This document shows, piece by piece, positions 11,137-25,700 of a stretch of 64,000 nucleotides of DNA; the first letter of the stretch is position 1, and the number at the start of each line of letters is the position of its first letter. The notes beneath the pieces are model-generated. The model searched no databases, had not been told where the DNA came from, and saw only the letters and a program-made list of their open reading frames with translations. The translations under genes were made by a program, and so were the position numbers. The DNA comes from Gymnorhina tibicen (lineage: Eukaryota; Chordata; Aves; Passeriformes; Artamidae): the NCBI GenBank assembly GCA_013399875.1, contig VXAZ01001682.1, forward strand, positions 744,001-808,000. Direction: 5' to 3'.

Positions 11137-13917
11137 ATGGACCTCACCCTGAAGAAGGAGAGGGCAGTGAAAGGCAACCTTCTGAACATTACCAGCTTTG
11201 TCGCTGGGCTGTGCATCAGAATAATGAGACTGAAATGTATTTTAGCCATAAAAGTCATTCTCTGCTGTCTTCTGCAGTTACTTTGCAACCTGTTTCCTGT
11301 CAAGAGCTCTCTGCACTTCTCCCCAGATTTGTCCTTGCTTGTTGTGATATACAAGAATCTATGGAATCTATATAGGAAAAGGTAAAAATAGACAATTCAG
11401 TTTGAAACAGGCATTCAATTTATTGCAAACAGCCAGGATAATGACGGCTCACATTGTGCAAGGGCACCTGTTCCTTGCCCTTCACAGTAATTGCATATCA
11501 GGGAAAACAGAGAAGATCTTAAAACTCAAAAGTTTAGAAATAAACTCGTTCCAGGAAAAGGGACTAGAATTCCATTTTAACTTCTTTGCCTCATGGGGAG
11601 CTATCTAAATTTCCTACTAGATGAGTTTTCAATAAAAAATGAGATATTTGTATGAAAACACTGCATTATGCAAAAAAAAAAAATTAAATATCCAATCCTG
11701 CAAATGCAAAACATGTATTGTTTCTCTCTGGCCATCCTTGTCTGAGCAGGAGGAGGAATCAAGTAACAACAGTTTTCATGAATAATGAAACAATTGTGTT
11801 TTGAAACTACTGGGTTTTGTCATGAAACGAGCCCAAGCCGTTGTGACAGCTCCTCAGACAACTGAGCTTCGTTACAGGGATGCAAATAATTCAAATACAA
11901 ATTAAATGGATGAAGAGGAGAAGGTCAGCTCATCGGCAATGCTGATGGTATCTCTGCACAGTATCATCTCACGTCATCTGTCAGGATGGCTCACATGGAA
12001 AAATGTGACAAACCTTCTGATGGCACAGCCACCATCTCAATGACAGTCACCTAAAGTCCTATTAAAGTCACAGTGCAGAGCTGCTAAAGGCACTGGACAG
12101 CTCATTTCACCTCTTCTCATAAAAAGAGATGCAACTTTACTGGAAATCCTACCCTGCCCTGACAACAAAATGCTCTGCAGAAAGGACTTTGCATGGAGGA
12201 AAAAAACTTCCTGCAAATGACATCATGACTGCTCCCCAGCCAGTGCCTTCCACAGCCCCCTTTCCCAAAGCAGTGCCGGTTAAATCGAGCAGCACTGACA
12301 GCTTCACGTAAGTGCCAACTGGCAGAGAAAATTAACAGGTGAAAAACTGAGTAAGGGAGCATCACTGGGGGTGCTGCAAACTCCTGCCTTTGTTCCTGGC
12401 AGGACGGTGGGCAGGTCCCAGGCACATCCCATCCGCCAGTGACGCATCTCAGATCATTACATGTCCGCTTCTAAGAGTATAAATCTATAAAGTGAAATTA
12501 ATTATGTGATACTCTCCAAATAAAACAAGGTTAAGAGCAGGCATGGTATTAAAAGAAAAGCAGCAATCTGCTCAACATAAGTAGATTTCATCTTTCATTA
12601 AGTAAATAAAACACTGCTGCTTAGCTTGGAAGAATAAAATATAGAGATAGTCCTTATTCAATTATCCTTAGGAAGAAACAATATAACAGGAACCCAAAAA
12701 CTCTTCCTCATGGCTAACGACCTATTTAAATACTATCATCCAGAGATGAGTTTGCAAGCTGCTTCCAAAATGAAGCTGACAGGAGGCAGTTGGAGACTTT
12801 ATTCAATATTATGCTTCCTGTTCATCCTCCTTGCTTATATAAAGTAGACAGTAGGGACCCTGTGCCAGACCATGTTACTGCCACTTATGCAGAATGCCTA
12901 TGTGCATGAAGAGTCCCTGTACACTAAATGATCTTAAATTTCAGGAAAACTTGAAGTGAGGATGATACTCTCGTTCTCACATTCAAGAGGGGAAAAAATG
13001 CATAAAAGCACAAGTTTCCTTTAAAAACGTTGCCTGATTCTTTCATTGTGCAACCTCACTAGTAATACATAACATCATGTTTCAGGTGCACAGAATTCCA
13101 CCCTAAATACAAGTCCTGATACTAAACTGGAAGTGACACCACAGTATATAATAATTTACAGGTAAAGAAGGACCTCAAGAATCCAATCTCTTGTGAGATG
13201 AATACATATGTACCATTGGCTGGTAATAATAACGTAAAGTAGTGCAAATTAGTATATACCTTGTGTTTACTTGTAATTCTTTCACAGATTTAGAAGTACA
13301 ATCTGTATTTCATTCACTACTATAAAATACAACTGTAAAATTTAGTAGCTCAAGTGACCCACAAGTCATGCTCTCTCTTCCTGGCCTAAAACTGACTGCA
13401 GAAGGAAAAACGATGGCTTTAGTATCTGAACCATGCAGAGCAGAAGATAAATTTTTCCATTAATCTTGAGAAAGGTCAATTAAATTTAGAAATTTGCATT
13501 TCGAACTTAATTATTTATTTTAAATAATTGAAGAGGAGATAAAAGTCAAACTATAGTGCTGAAGTCCGCAATATTCAACAGCTTAGACTTATCTGAGCGA
13601 CAACACTTCAGACGATAAAAAGTTAAACCAGGAAAGAATCGTTCCACTGGATATAATGTAGTATTTGAAAATGGAGCAGTGCTAAAAGATAGTTGGCTAC
13701 ATAAATCTTCTGCTTAAATGTGATTATCCTATGCATGCTGGGCATATAGCTCTTTGATTCCTAACTCCAAATCTGAAAACCATAAACTGCAAATGAAGAG
13801 GCAGAACAATTAACTTCAACTTGCCTCTTTTTTCACTTGCCCGTTTAAATAATTTGGATTCCCATGGCAATCACCGTGCAGCAGAGCTGTTAGCTACCTA
13901 AAGAAATAAGAAATTTA

Positions 13918-13936
13918 AAATAATAATAATAATAAT
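13918..13936. repeat. (TAA)n microsatellite
   Basis: About six TAA units within an A-rich stretch. Confidence 0.9.
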
Positions 13937-15954
13937 GGTTATAGCCTACTTTGTGAATACACCAATTTCCATAGGGGGCATAAGAGACCATTAATCAATA
14001 GTCTTTCATTAGGAAATTTGAAAAAGCCTAAGTACAGTAATACTTAAAGATTGAGTTAAATATCCTCCCTTTATCACAGCTGAACTACACAAGGATTTCA
14101 AAATTCTCTTTATCCAAAATAATGCCATACTGTACCTCCTACCTCTCTCAGTGGAATAGCAATAATCAGAGAAATAAATGTCAAAATATATATGTTCATA
14201 TTCAGCTGCTCATTTGTGTAATTCATTATTGCCTTCATATGGCAGGAAGTTCAGAAGAAAACATATGCAAATTAAAAACATGGAATTTTGTGCAAGATGT
14301 AAAAAACAAGACCAAAAAACCTCAATTCTACAGTCAAGCCTAGTTATTGCTCCAGCTGCCTGAATCTCCTCAGGAAAAGATTAGGAAGATTGCCCATCCC
14401 AAAACAAAAACAGCAAATATAGAGTGGCAGAAGGTAAGAACCTGTTACTGTGCAACAATTTCATCTTTTCCAGGGAGACTCGAGTGAAGGCAGCAGGTGC
14501 TCACCTGGTGTAAACCTGATCTTCATTCTGACTCTGCTCACACTGAGCATTAAGGGACAAAAACATCAAATGTCTCTGCTCCTGGAACATCCCAAAAGAA
14601 CCAGGAATGCTGGTCAGGAATCACCCCGGGATCATTTCCCAGCCTGGGCTCTGTCGTGACCCAGCACTGATGGTTGTTGCCGGTCCCAGGGCCCTGTAGG
14701 ATGATCCAAAGGAGTGGAGTTGGGTGTGTATAGCACCCCAAAACACTGAGGGGGATCTCACAGCCTCTTGCATGTGATAAACCTGGAGCAGTGATTCACT
14801 TTCGCCTATGAGAAAAAAGAAAAATTCCCAAATTCCCAGTGCTCCTCTTTTAAAGGAATATGACTGAGATGTGGCACACAACCAGGTTACTCCAGAGAAG
14901 ATGCTGAGATCCTACTCAAAAACCAAACTAGGGGGCAAAAACCACCAGGACAGCCTGTACATATGGGAAATCATTCACATGTGAAGAGTCCATCTCACAA
15001 AGGAAGTGATTCAAACATTTTTTGGGTAGAATCATAGGATGCATGAATGCTCAGTGTGCAAGAATACACATTTTGCCATGGACTGTCACTTCAAGATACA
15101 ATTAGACTTTACATTCATAATGAATTATTAATTTACCATCTACTTGCTTGTCTTCTCTTTTTATACACAAAGGTAACATTTGCCCTTCTCCCAGAGCACT
15201 GCAGCAGAAGTTCACCTCAAGATGATTTAGTGTGATAAATAAACTGTGACTTCTTTTCCCAGTAACTGTCTTCCCAGTATAACCTAACAGTGTAATTTTA
15301 TCACACCTGCAACTTTCACATTTTCTGGCCAGAGCACTCTTTGGTGAGTCCCTTGAAGAGTCTTGTATTTCAAGTTAACCCAGTCCATTGACTTTAAAAT
15401 GTTTATTTTGCCCCAGACACACTGATTCTTTTCACCTATAGAGCTGCACAGATTCTATTACAGATTCTCAAGTCCCAGATGCAAGTTTTGTGAGTGATGC
15501 CATACTTAAGCAAGGAAATCTAGAATCTCTGCCAAAGAGCAAAGCTGGGGGACAGTCAGGACATCCTCAGTTTAAGAAACCAAAGCACCAGAACAGCAGT
15601 GAACATCTCCCAACAAAGCTATGTGGTCCACAAGGTTCAACCTACAGAAGTTATTTTTTAACTAGTGACAGAAATAATGTTCACAGACATGAGTGGGAGC
15701 ACAAAAGCTTTAATCATGCTCCAGAAATCTCAGCTCAGTGTGTCACAGGTTCCATAGCAGTCAACTGCTCAGCACTAATAACAGAAATTATACACATCTC
15801 ACTCACCCACACACAATTGCACCTAAACAATTTTTTTCCCAAAAAACACTGTATGTATTAGAAGTTTATTTAATACTTTCACCAGCAATGACACCTGTAT
15901 GTGTGCTTAGAAGCATGCTCATGCTCATTTGGAAGCTATTTTCAGAAAACAAAC

Positions 15955-16105
15955 CAGCAGGGATTGTTCACCCTGGAGAGGAAAATGCACTTGGGAGGCC
16001 TCAAAGCAACCTTTCAACACTTAAAAGAGGGTTATAAGAAAGATGGGGGCAGATTTTTTAGCAGGACTTGTAGTGATAGAACAAGTAATGGTTTTAAACT
16101 AAAGG
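15955..16105 (+). mobile_element. CR1 internal fragment without tail
   Basis: The order GTTCACCCTGGAGAGGAAAA, CTTAAAAGAGGGTTATAAGA, AAGATGGGGGCAGATTTTTT, AGGACTTGTAGTGATAGAAC and GGTTTTAAACTAAA follows the CR1 region upstream of its 3' tail. The tail is absent, so the copy has been truncated at its 3' end as well. Confidence 0.78.
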
Positions 16106-19100
16106 AAATAATGGATAATAAACCAAGGTGCTGCTTCTGCTGTGTCTGTTGCTCGTTACACTCAGCCTTTGGCAGCCCTGGCTCCAGCTTCAGCCAAATG
16201 CAGAGCTGGGATTGCCTTCACTTTCATCTCATCACGATTATATTGATTTACCTTGGCACATTTTGCCCCACATATTGCTGAGCTGTGTTAGTTGTCTGAT
16301 GTGCTTTACTGGTATACCAGAAAATGAGCACAGCTCTAAAATACCTTGTTCTTTTAGCCAAAACTCCCCATTTGGAAATCACCACCCCAAATAACTGCCC
16401 TGCCAGGTGCCCTCCCATTCAGTGAGCCTTGAGCTTGAGCTTCCTTGGGAAAGGGCAGCGAAGCCAAATGTCCACCAGACTCAGATCTGAACACTACAGC
16501 TAGAAATTCAGAATTTATTTAATTACTGTGATGGAATGATACTCATTTAGGAGCAGTTTCCTGCCACAGTAACCTCCCTTGGTCAATTAGGATGGTATAC
16601 ACCACATACTCCATGTGGAAAATGGATTGCACAGCCCTGCTCACGCGTCGCCCGAGGTCCAGGCAGTGACCAAACCATCTTCAAAGAACTAAAAGCAAAC
16701 TAAACAAACCCACTAAAGTCAAATGAGATCAAGGGGATTTTACTCCTGCTTCCTGTGGTTCAGAAACAGTTTGAACATAGTAGTCTAAATTTTAGGCAGG
16801 GAAATGTCACGTGTGAGCAAAGTCATGCTTGGGAAGCTTTCACAGAATGTGCTGTGTTCCTTTACTCAGAGGTAAACCCAGGATTTTTGGTGCCACTTAT
16901 AAAGCAACTTTTCTTATCAACTTCACATACACAAATGTCTTGTATGAGAATGGATTTCTTCACTACATTCGGAGGAAGTGAGAGAAAGGGAACTGTAAAT
17001 ATTACAAGTTATGAGCCGTCAGCTAATGGTGTCTGAGACAGACACCTTGGTTTTAAAAATCAACTTCCTAAAGCACCCTTTGTTATCACGGCAAGCACAA
17101 AGCCTCCAGCTGAGGAACAACTAAAAAGAAAACCTCCAAAATATGACCTTTCCATTAAAAGTTTACACTGAAGATATTATTTTAAGTCTGCTACTAAACT
17201 TTTTCAAAAGTTTCATGATTTTTAAGAGAAAGTATTTTTCTTAAAATTAGGAATACCCTCACAAAACTAAGGAGTGATATAACTTCATTTAAGTGTTTCA
17301 TTCATATCTACTTCAAATAATACTTTGGAAATGTCTAGCTTTAAAAATGTGGAGCTTTTATATTAACCTTTACAATGCTTCATAAACTGAGAAGGTATTA
17401 TTTCAAGTAAAATATTAACTTGGTATTATTTAGAAGCTTTGGCAATGTTTTAAAATATTTAAATGTTGAAGGTCATTTTTTTCAGCATTTATGTTTTAAC
17501 ATAGAAATTTATAAAATCTTTCCATTCACCTAAATCCAAATTTCATTAACTAAGAAACAATTTTAATCAAAATTCTGTTTTTCTCTGTTTCTTTGTAATA
17601 TTCCTTTACACATAATAAAATTCCAGAAGATGATGGTATCTAAACATCTGCAAGACAAATTCTCCTTTAAAAAAAAAAGGGGAAACTGCAAGGTAAAATT
17701 CAAAGATATCAAAATAGAAAACAGTGCTTTGCCATCTCTTTTATGAAAGTTACATATACTTTTCACTTATTGACTAGATTTTTCTGGCTATAAAAAACAG
17801 AGGCATATCTAGATTTAGGCATCTAAACTGAATCCCTGTTTAGGAATCAGATTTATTCTCTACCTTTAAAGAGGGGCAAAATTATCATAGTTCGACTTCC
17901 AGTTTATGAAAGAGTTGAAATTCATTTTTATATAGATCACCAACACAATTTTTCTTAAAATCGTGCTGTGCCATCAGGCTCCCAGTTCCTGCAAAGAAGA
18001 CAGAACCCCCAAAAAATACACAGAGGGCACAGGTATTAACATACACAGAGCTTTGGGCCAATTCGACAGTTAAAAGAAAAAACATTTCTCTGTTCTTTTC
18101 CATCTATAAAGAGCAATGTAACATAGAAATTTCAGAGTCAGATTATCCCAAAATGACAGGCTGCTACTTCCAGAAAAATTGTACCCCAAAATTGTGTAGC
18201 AGTTTTATAAACCTTCCCATCCACAGCTGAGAAGTCTCCATGGCTCTGATGCACTAATTTGCCCTGAGTTACTCAATTAAACAGTTATAAATGGATTAGA
18301 GGGTTAATATTAAAACTGAAAGTACATTATTATTGAAATTGGGTTTATACATCCTATGCTAAGCAAATAATGCTGTAAATACACGAAGCAAAGATTACAC
18401 AATCTGCTTTGTTCTCAATGTAAGCCTTCCACACAAAAGATTTCCTTTTATTACTTACTATTCTCCATTTCTCTTCTTCCACACAACTACAAAAGAGATG
18501 CCATCAAGCAAGTAAATCGAGGAATAAAGCTGCAGAGATTTTTTTACTCCCATTTATTCCCATTGAGCCTCCCTCAGGGATATACAAATTGGAAATTGCT
18601 AAATTGTCATCTGATAGGCAGAAACAACGTAGGCGAGACCAATTAGGTAAAAGGCAGAACGTTGTATTACACATGTAATTAAATTAAATTATTTGACTAG
18701 ACTACATTAGAATCATTCCCAAAAAGGACAAAACTCGACTTTAATCAGCACATGACACATTGCAAGACACATCACTAAAATAGTACATTAGGAGTTTGGC
18801 TATTACTAAAAAGACCACTTTTCTTAATTGTAAATCAAGTTACTTCCAGGTGGTAGAAAACTGGCTAAACAGCAGCCTTCCCTCCTAAATATACAAGACT
18901 CTAACAATGCATAAGTGAGTACAAAGTCATAAAAAAGTAGTTTTCTGCTCTTTTTTTAGCTGTAATATCCTTCAGCTGGGTACCTACACACATTTTTCAG
19001 CAGGACTGTTCTCTTACAGAGATCCCCAGAACACAGGAAACCACCAGATCAAATCCCTACCTTAACTGCCAAATGTGAGTGACAGTAAGTAGGGATAATT

Positions 19101-20883
19101 TGGCTTGTAATCACAAACATCAACAAAAAGAATAATGCAGTGGGGGAGAAAAAAACTGCAGTGCAAACAATTCTGATCTCCAAGGTTTGGGTTCTTCATC
19201 GCTTGCCATTCTCAGCACTGAGACCAAAACCTGCTCGTTGTAGGCACCAGCTCAGCCCTCTCCTCGTGCCACTGCACAGCTCCTGGAGCTGAAGCCCAGG
19301 CTGCGATGAAAATAAATTCCAAAATGCAGATACAAGGGACTCTCCTGGACTACAGGAGCCAGAGGAGGAGGAGAAGCAACATTTACCTCTGCCCGTGGTG
19401 CTTTTCCACACTTTTCCTTTCTGGAAATTGGTTAAACCCGGCAAAAAGCCATCAGTACTCCATTTTGAGAACAGCACTATTTAGTTAAACTAATTGTTTA
19501 TCTAGATGATAATCAAGAGTATCAGAAATGGATTGACAGCTCTAAGCACAAACTGCCTTTTGGAAATAAATCAATTCTGTGATTGTCCAGCAACCAAAGG
19601 GGGCAAACAGTTTCACAAACCTGGGACAACCCCTGTACCCTAAGCCAAACTGGTAGCTTCCTCCCAGTAATTCCCAATATTTCACTTTTTATCTATCTCT
19701 TTTTATGTTATTTTTCATAGATAATATCATTTTAATGGCAAATCTGTGACTTTCTGTCTCGAGAAAATTCCTATCCTATATGAACACATTTGCCAGGCAG
19801 GCTGAGAAACCCTGATTAAATCACTATCATTATTTCCATATTGGAAAAATCAGCTTATTGTTCATGTCATACATGTACACAAATTAAAATGGAGACTTGG
19901 AAAGGAAATAAAGTGATTTGCTTTCTTGATTGAATAGCATGGAAATGCACAAAATTAAAAAACCACATGGCTTAAATTGCCTTAGGAAAAAAATTAACCC
20001 ATTTATATGAAAAGAACAAATAGCTTTTAAAAATTATAGATATTTTAAAATGCTAATTATTTGTATAAACCAGTTCCTGTGCACAGGGATCACATATAAG
20101 TGAGTTAGTGTAGCTGACAGCAGCAGTGAGAAAAGCAAGAGGCCATGCAAAAGACAAAAACCAGGGCTTGTTTTGGTGAGCCTGTTCTGAGGACAAGTAG
20201 TACAGACATAACCCACTGTCTAATGTCACCATGTGCTTGCAAATATCACTGTACAGGAGTCCAGCCTGCACAGCCTCTCAGATAATGCCAGACAAATGGC
20301 AAGAAACTCTCCTTTGAAATTACAGATGGATGGTTCTTCCCAGAAAGGGAGACATAGCATCAAAATACAAGAGAGAACACAACAAAGAAGCTGCTCTGAG
20401 CCCACACAGAACGGCCCCAGAAACAAACAGTGAGCACTGACGTAAAAATATTCCTCATGTAAATTCAAATTCCATCATTAAAACTTGCATACATGTATTT
20501 ATTGCCTGCTGTCACCATGTAATCAGCACTCACTAATCACCCCACAGCTTACGCTCATAAAATTCTCTATTTCATATTGGAGATCATGACTGAATATTCT
20601 GAAGTCCCATCCTATTTAAGTCCTTGTGATTCAGAAGGAAAATAAGCGACAGCTTGAAATAAGCTGCTAGTGATGCCCATCTTACGAGATGCTTTCCATC
20701 AGTATATCAAGGGGGAAAAAGGAAATCTTGGTGAAGTGTGATGTAGATTTATTGTGCCTGACATTGTTGGGCTTGGCAGAGTTGCTGTAGGATGAGATGG
20801 GGTAAAGGCTGCTCATGAGCAACACAAAACTCAATAATAAGAAGCAGGTTAGATCATTATTTACAGAACACAGCACAGCTCAG

Positions 20884-20909
20884 TATATTATATATTATAT
20901 ATTATTATT
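20884..20909. repeat. (TATAT/ATT)n AT-rich simple repeat
   Basis: Repeated TATATTA units grading into ATT units. Confidence 0.85.
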
Positions 20910-21734
20910 GATATCTTAAAAAACATCTCAGTGACTTATCACAAATTTCCCTTTCCAGGTTTACTACTTAATGAGTCTAGACTCAAATGAAAAATAGGAC
21001 TTCACTCACAATTTCCATCACGATGCCTATGCTCTTCTACCTTAAAATTAATGGTTTTGAATTTCTTGATGTTCACCTTTCATTTCATTTTACATACATA
21101 TCGTGCTTTTCCCTCCAGTGGATAATAAATAATATACAATACAGAGTGTAATGCCTGGGAATAAATCTAAATTGAATTCAGGGGGGAAAATGAAACAGAC
21201 TTGTTACATTCATGTCAGGATCCAAAACAGTAAGGTCTGTTCAAGCAGCTAAAAAGACAACGCTTGTAACAATAATGGGTATCAAATATGTAAGAAGAGA
21301 AAAAAAAAACACCGAATCCTAAAGATTTGCAAGTGCATGAACTCAAAAATTATGAAATATTTACTAAGTCTACCAATGGCACTGCATTCTTTTATTCACA
21401 TTTCCTCCAAAGTTTGGTAGACTGCATAATGCAGTTTTTTCTCTAATTGTTTCATGATTTTTATTGTCATAAGCCTTTCTACAACAATAAATTTTCTTGG
21501 GACAGCTTTAGGAGAGATGTAGGTTTCATGATGTGAAGGTACAAAAACATTTTGTGTTTTGATGTACTCTTTATATTACAGTGAAGAAATAATCTATTCT
21601 CAATCTCAGTTCTATTAATAATTTTAAAGGTTTTTTTGCAGCACAAAAGCTTTTTCAAAATATCAACAAATCTTTAGACAACACCTTTGCCCTGCCCATA
21701 AATACTCATTGCTTAAACTGAGTTAACTTGAGGC

Positions 21735-21770
21735 AAAATAATAATAATAATAATAATAACAATAATAATT
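21735..21770. repeat. (AAT)n microsatellite
   Basis: About eleven AAT units with a single interruption (AAC). Confidence 0.93.
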
Positions 21771-22739
21771 TGTTTAATATGCACTTATATTCTACAAAAC
21801 TATCCTATAGTTTATTGGGTCACGGACTCTAAATCAAATTTCTTTTGTTTATCATTTAATTCCTTCCTTCCAGTCTTCTAATCCCCACACTCAGATTATT
21901 AAAGTTTCTTCCTATTCATCAGTATCAATAACAAACTTTTCCAAAGTCACTGTTATTCCCAGAAGAGGAGGAAATGCAAAGGAAGGACAGAATTTGGCCA
22001 AGGAACCAGAATTGAGTAGAAAGTTCTGTAGATAATACACAACCCAGGCTATAATGACTCTCCATATCACACTCTTGCACTCCAGCAGGTAATCAGTTTT
22101 TAATATTTATAAATATGGGAATTTATTTACCAAAAATTGGAAGCTCTTTTAAGATCCCTGTGCCCACTTCAGTGTTTATGTTCTGCTTACACTCACCTCT
22201 GATTTAAGTCACCTTTTTAGCCTCAGCCCTATAACCTCACCCAACACCTCACTCAAGCTCTGACCCATCCACGCTGCTGGAAAATGACCCAGAAAAGGAT
22301 GGTGTAATTCTCTGGCCCCTTTCAGTTTCTCTCAGTGTTCAAACTGAATTAAATACAAAAAAAAAGAGACTGATAAAGGGAAAAAATCAGCTGAGTATTG
22401 CAGGTCTTACAGAGTTTGTCATCAACTCCATCAAGCTGGGTAGTAAACCATTCTCAGGCCTCTCCACCACCATTAAGAGAGGAGTTGCACCTTTTCCTGC
22501 TGTCATTGCCTGTGTGGCTGATTTGGGGTAAATTCACCACTCAGTTAAGTGCAGAGAGGCTCCCAGACCATGCACTTCCATCCTAAACTTCAGAGCACCT
22601 TCATAAATCAAAAGATCAAGCAGCTGCTGGAAACTCACTTATGATACTATGAATATAATTACTGCAGCTTCAGTGAGTTCTTCCTAAGATATTTTCAGTA
22701 AGAGCTGGAACCAAGGGAAAGCATCCATCATTAATCCCA

Positions 22740-22781
22740 ACCAGTGAATCAGGAACACAAACCAGTGAATTAGAAACACGG
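22740..22781. repeat. 21-bp direct tandem duplication
   Basis: Two adjacent copies of a unit starting ACCAGTGAAT and containing GAAACAC/GGAACAC, with a few substitutions between them. Confidence 0.75.
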
Positions 22782-25700
22782 CTGGGCTGGGCCAGAAAAG
22801 CACCCACAGCAGAATCCAAGCTTGGCTGACATCCCACACACATGAAATTTGAGGAGTGTTCAGTGCTGAAAATTAAGTAAAGGACATTATTTTGGATGTT
22901 ACCTCTTTTGTTTGGAATCCAGAAGTGACTCAAGCACATCAAGATGCTTTGGGCTTCACTTTACACTGTGAGTACCCGCCAGGACCTGGAACACGATGGA
23001 GCCCAGAGCTCCAAAGCACTTTCATGGAACAGATCCTGTCTCCTAACCAGGGAAAAACTTTAACAGGGTAAGGGCTGAAGATGAAAGGCTCCTTTTTGCA
23101 GATGCTGGCCATGACTCATCATCAAACAAAAAGCATGGCTCAAATTACCTCCAGTAAGTGAAACAGCTGCACAATCATCTCTAGAAATCTTTGTACCTGT
23201 TTGAAGTAATGACAAAAAACCCCTTCACTTAACCTGAAGTGCCCATATCCACTGGTGCAGAGACCTCCATATGCAGCCTTAGAGTTACAGAGAATCCAAC
23301 TACAGAACCTGGTACAGGCTTCTGACCTATGGAAAACTGATACTATTTATAGAAATATAAATAGAATGCAAAATATGAAAAGCACACCCCTCCAGATGAT
23401 GGAGAGATACAAATCAGTTTTCCTCATGAAGCGATACAATTCTACTTCAACCTCAATCACAATACTTAACTTGAACCACAGTTTTCTGAAATTCAGAATA
23501 AGTCTCTGTCCTTTTCTTCTCTTTGTTGCCACAAAACAGCTGCTGTAAAAGTCTGTTCTTCTCAAGTGAGAGGAAACCTTGTGGGGAAGACACTTACTAG
23601 TGTTTCCAGGCAGCTTTCAAAAGCCTTTTCCCGAGAAGATGGGGGAAAAACTGGTGGGCAAAGCAGTTGTTCTCAACAGCATAGTCCACCAGTGCTGTCT
23701 ACACTGGTGTTGGAATAGCCACTAACCTGAGGGAAGGAGACAGAAAGGATGGCTTCTGGAAGATCTGGGATGCCACCATGATGCCCATTCCTGCTCTGTA
23801 TCAACAACTGCCCCCAAGGCAGATAAGGGAGATTGACAGTCTCCTTGTGAAGCTGAAGATCCTTGCAGGAGCTCCATCACGGGGTCAGAGAACCGATGGC
23901 AGCTTTTGCAAAGCCAGGCCAAACCTCAGAGGCCCTCATTAAGCACAAGAACTGCATCTCCCTGTTCTCCAGCTCCTTAAACAATGGGATTTCTTGTTGG
24001 CAGAGTGCTTTGTGTGTTTCTCACTTCTGAGAAAACAGGACTTAAGCTGCAGGACGTGGCCACTGCACCCACCTGTGACACAGCAGTGACACAGATCTGC
24101 CCTAATTCAGCACATCAGCTGTAACAACAGACATGTTGGGAATAATGTTGTGGATGGGAAGAATTCCAGGTATCTCAAGGATGCAGAGAGATGATATATT
24201 TCTATTAACGTAATTGTGTTACCAAGAAAAGGTTTGCAAGATGTTCTTGGGAAGTTCTGTGGAAGCTTCATGGAAAGACTGAGACAGATTTCCCTGAAAT
24301 TACTGAAGAACAGTGACCTGGCAGAGGCTGCAGTAGGGCATTGATGGCAGAAATGCTCACAGGCACAATCAAAGCTGAGGAGGGCAATTTTCCTCCTCGG
24401 CTGGGGCTGCTAAATGCAGCTTGACTGAGGTTTGCTCCACTTCTCCCTGTGAACACTGAGACCTTCCTCAAGACTGGGTGTTCTGAAACTTTTGTTGTTT
24501 TCATTTGAACAGAGGAAACCAAGAAAAGAGCAAACATCAAAAATTGAGTGAGACCCTCAAAGCCCAACACCTTCAAAGTCAACACATACAAATTCAAACC
24601 CCCTGTACACATTTTTGTCAAAGGTCTCAGAACACTAGCAAAACAATATTCTAGAAGAGACAGCAAGGAAAATAAATGCAGCTGCAATGTCATGCTAAGA
24701 ATGACACAGGTAGATGAATCTCCTCCAGCAGATACCCACATATTTTAAGAACATTAATTAATTGAGAAGGAGAAGTTTAAGTATTTGGTGACAAGTAGAA
24801 GGAAACACAGGTCCCTGTTAGAAAGCATACATGGGGCAACCACTGAGAGAGGAAAAAACCCCACCTAATTTATTTCAACAACAAAAAATGCGTCAAAAGC
24901 CAGCTACACAAAGAGAACTGACGTACCTGCTGTAAAGCATCATTTCCACAGCCAGTTTTCATTAACAGAAAAATACCTGCAGATCCTAGACTTTGATCAA
25001 ATGAAGTGTGCAGAAGAAGCAAGGTATTTTACGAGATTCCAAGACAAGCTTCTCTCAATCCCATCACAGAAAAAAAACTGAAGGACAAAATGCAAGTCAT
25101 TGCTGGTGAAACTGCCCCTCTACCTGTAGTTTACACATCAGTCTTTCTCTGGGCAGTTTCAATTGCAAATTTATTGAAAATTTAATGATTAATGTGCAGG
25201 TAGTTAGGGTAACTATTTCTTTCTTCTGGCTGAAATTGCTGATTCAAACCTTAGGCTGTTTTAGGTAAAGCTGGGGCTGGGTTTTATCCTGAAAATGCAT
25301 CAATTTTCAAAAATATCTACAAATACGGCATAAAGATGATACACAGTACAAACTATACTTTGTACTGGGTTTTTTTAAGGCAGAAAACCACACAACCAGA
25401 CCAAAGCAGCCAGAAACTGCTTCCCAGCAAACATATAGTTGCACTGAATCATTAAGCCAGCACAAGGCTTAAAAGGATAAATCTCAGCTTTTAAGTGCAA
25501 AATAGAATTCAATTTTAACCACTGAGCCATGACCACTGCCTCTTTAACAATGCTATAAAAAGCTACTTGGCTTTTCAAATTTAAAATAAGTCAGTGTCAC
25601 ATAAATACTCTCTCAAAAGGTCTAAAAATAACTTTAAGCTGCCCACCCTCAAGGTCAGAAGAAGCAGATGCAAAGAAATAGAGCTCTACAAAGAGCTTCC

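Larger units (their letters stand above)
9420..15950. other. TRAPPC9: Intronic sequence with no recognisable gene
   Basis: AT-rich intron. I saw a (TAA)n run at 13918-13936 and an 18-bp perfect palindrome at 11119-11136, but no CR1, RNA gene or supported coding frame. A slightly GC-richer patch near 12120-12430 remains unexplained. Confidence 0.6.

Noticed and set aside
14374..14433. Plus-strand 60-nt block between CTCAG and AAG|GTAAGA
   Set aside because: Short, lysine-rich from A-rich DNA and antisense to TRAPPC9, with no CpG or motif to lift it above chance pairs of splice dinucleotides.
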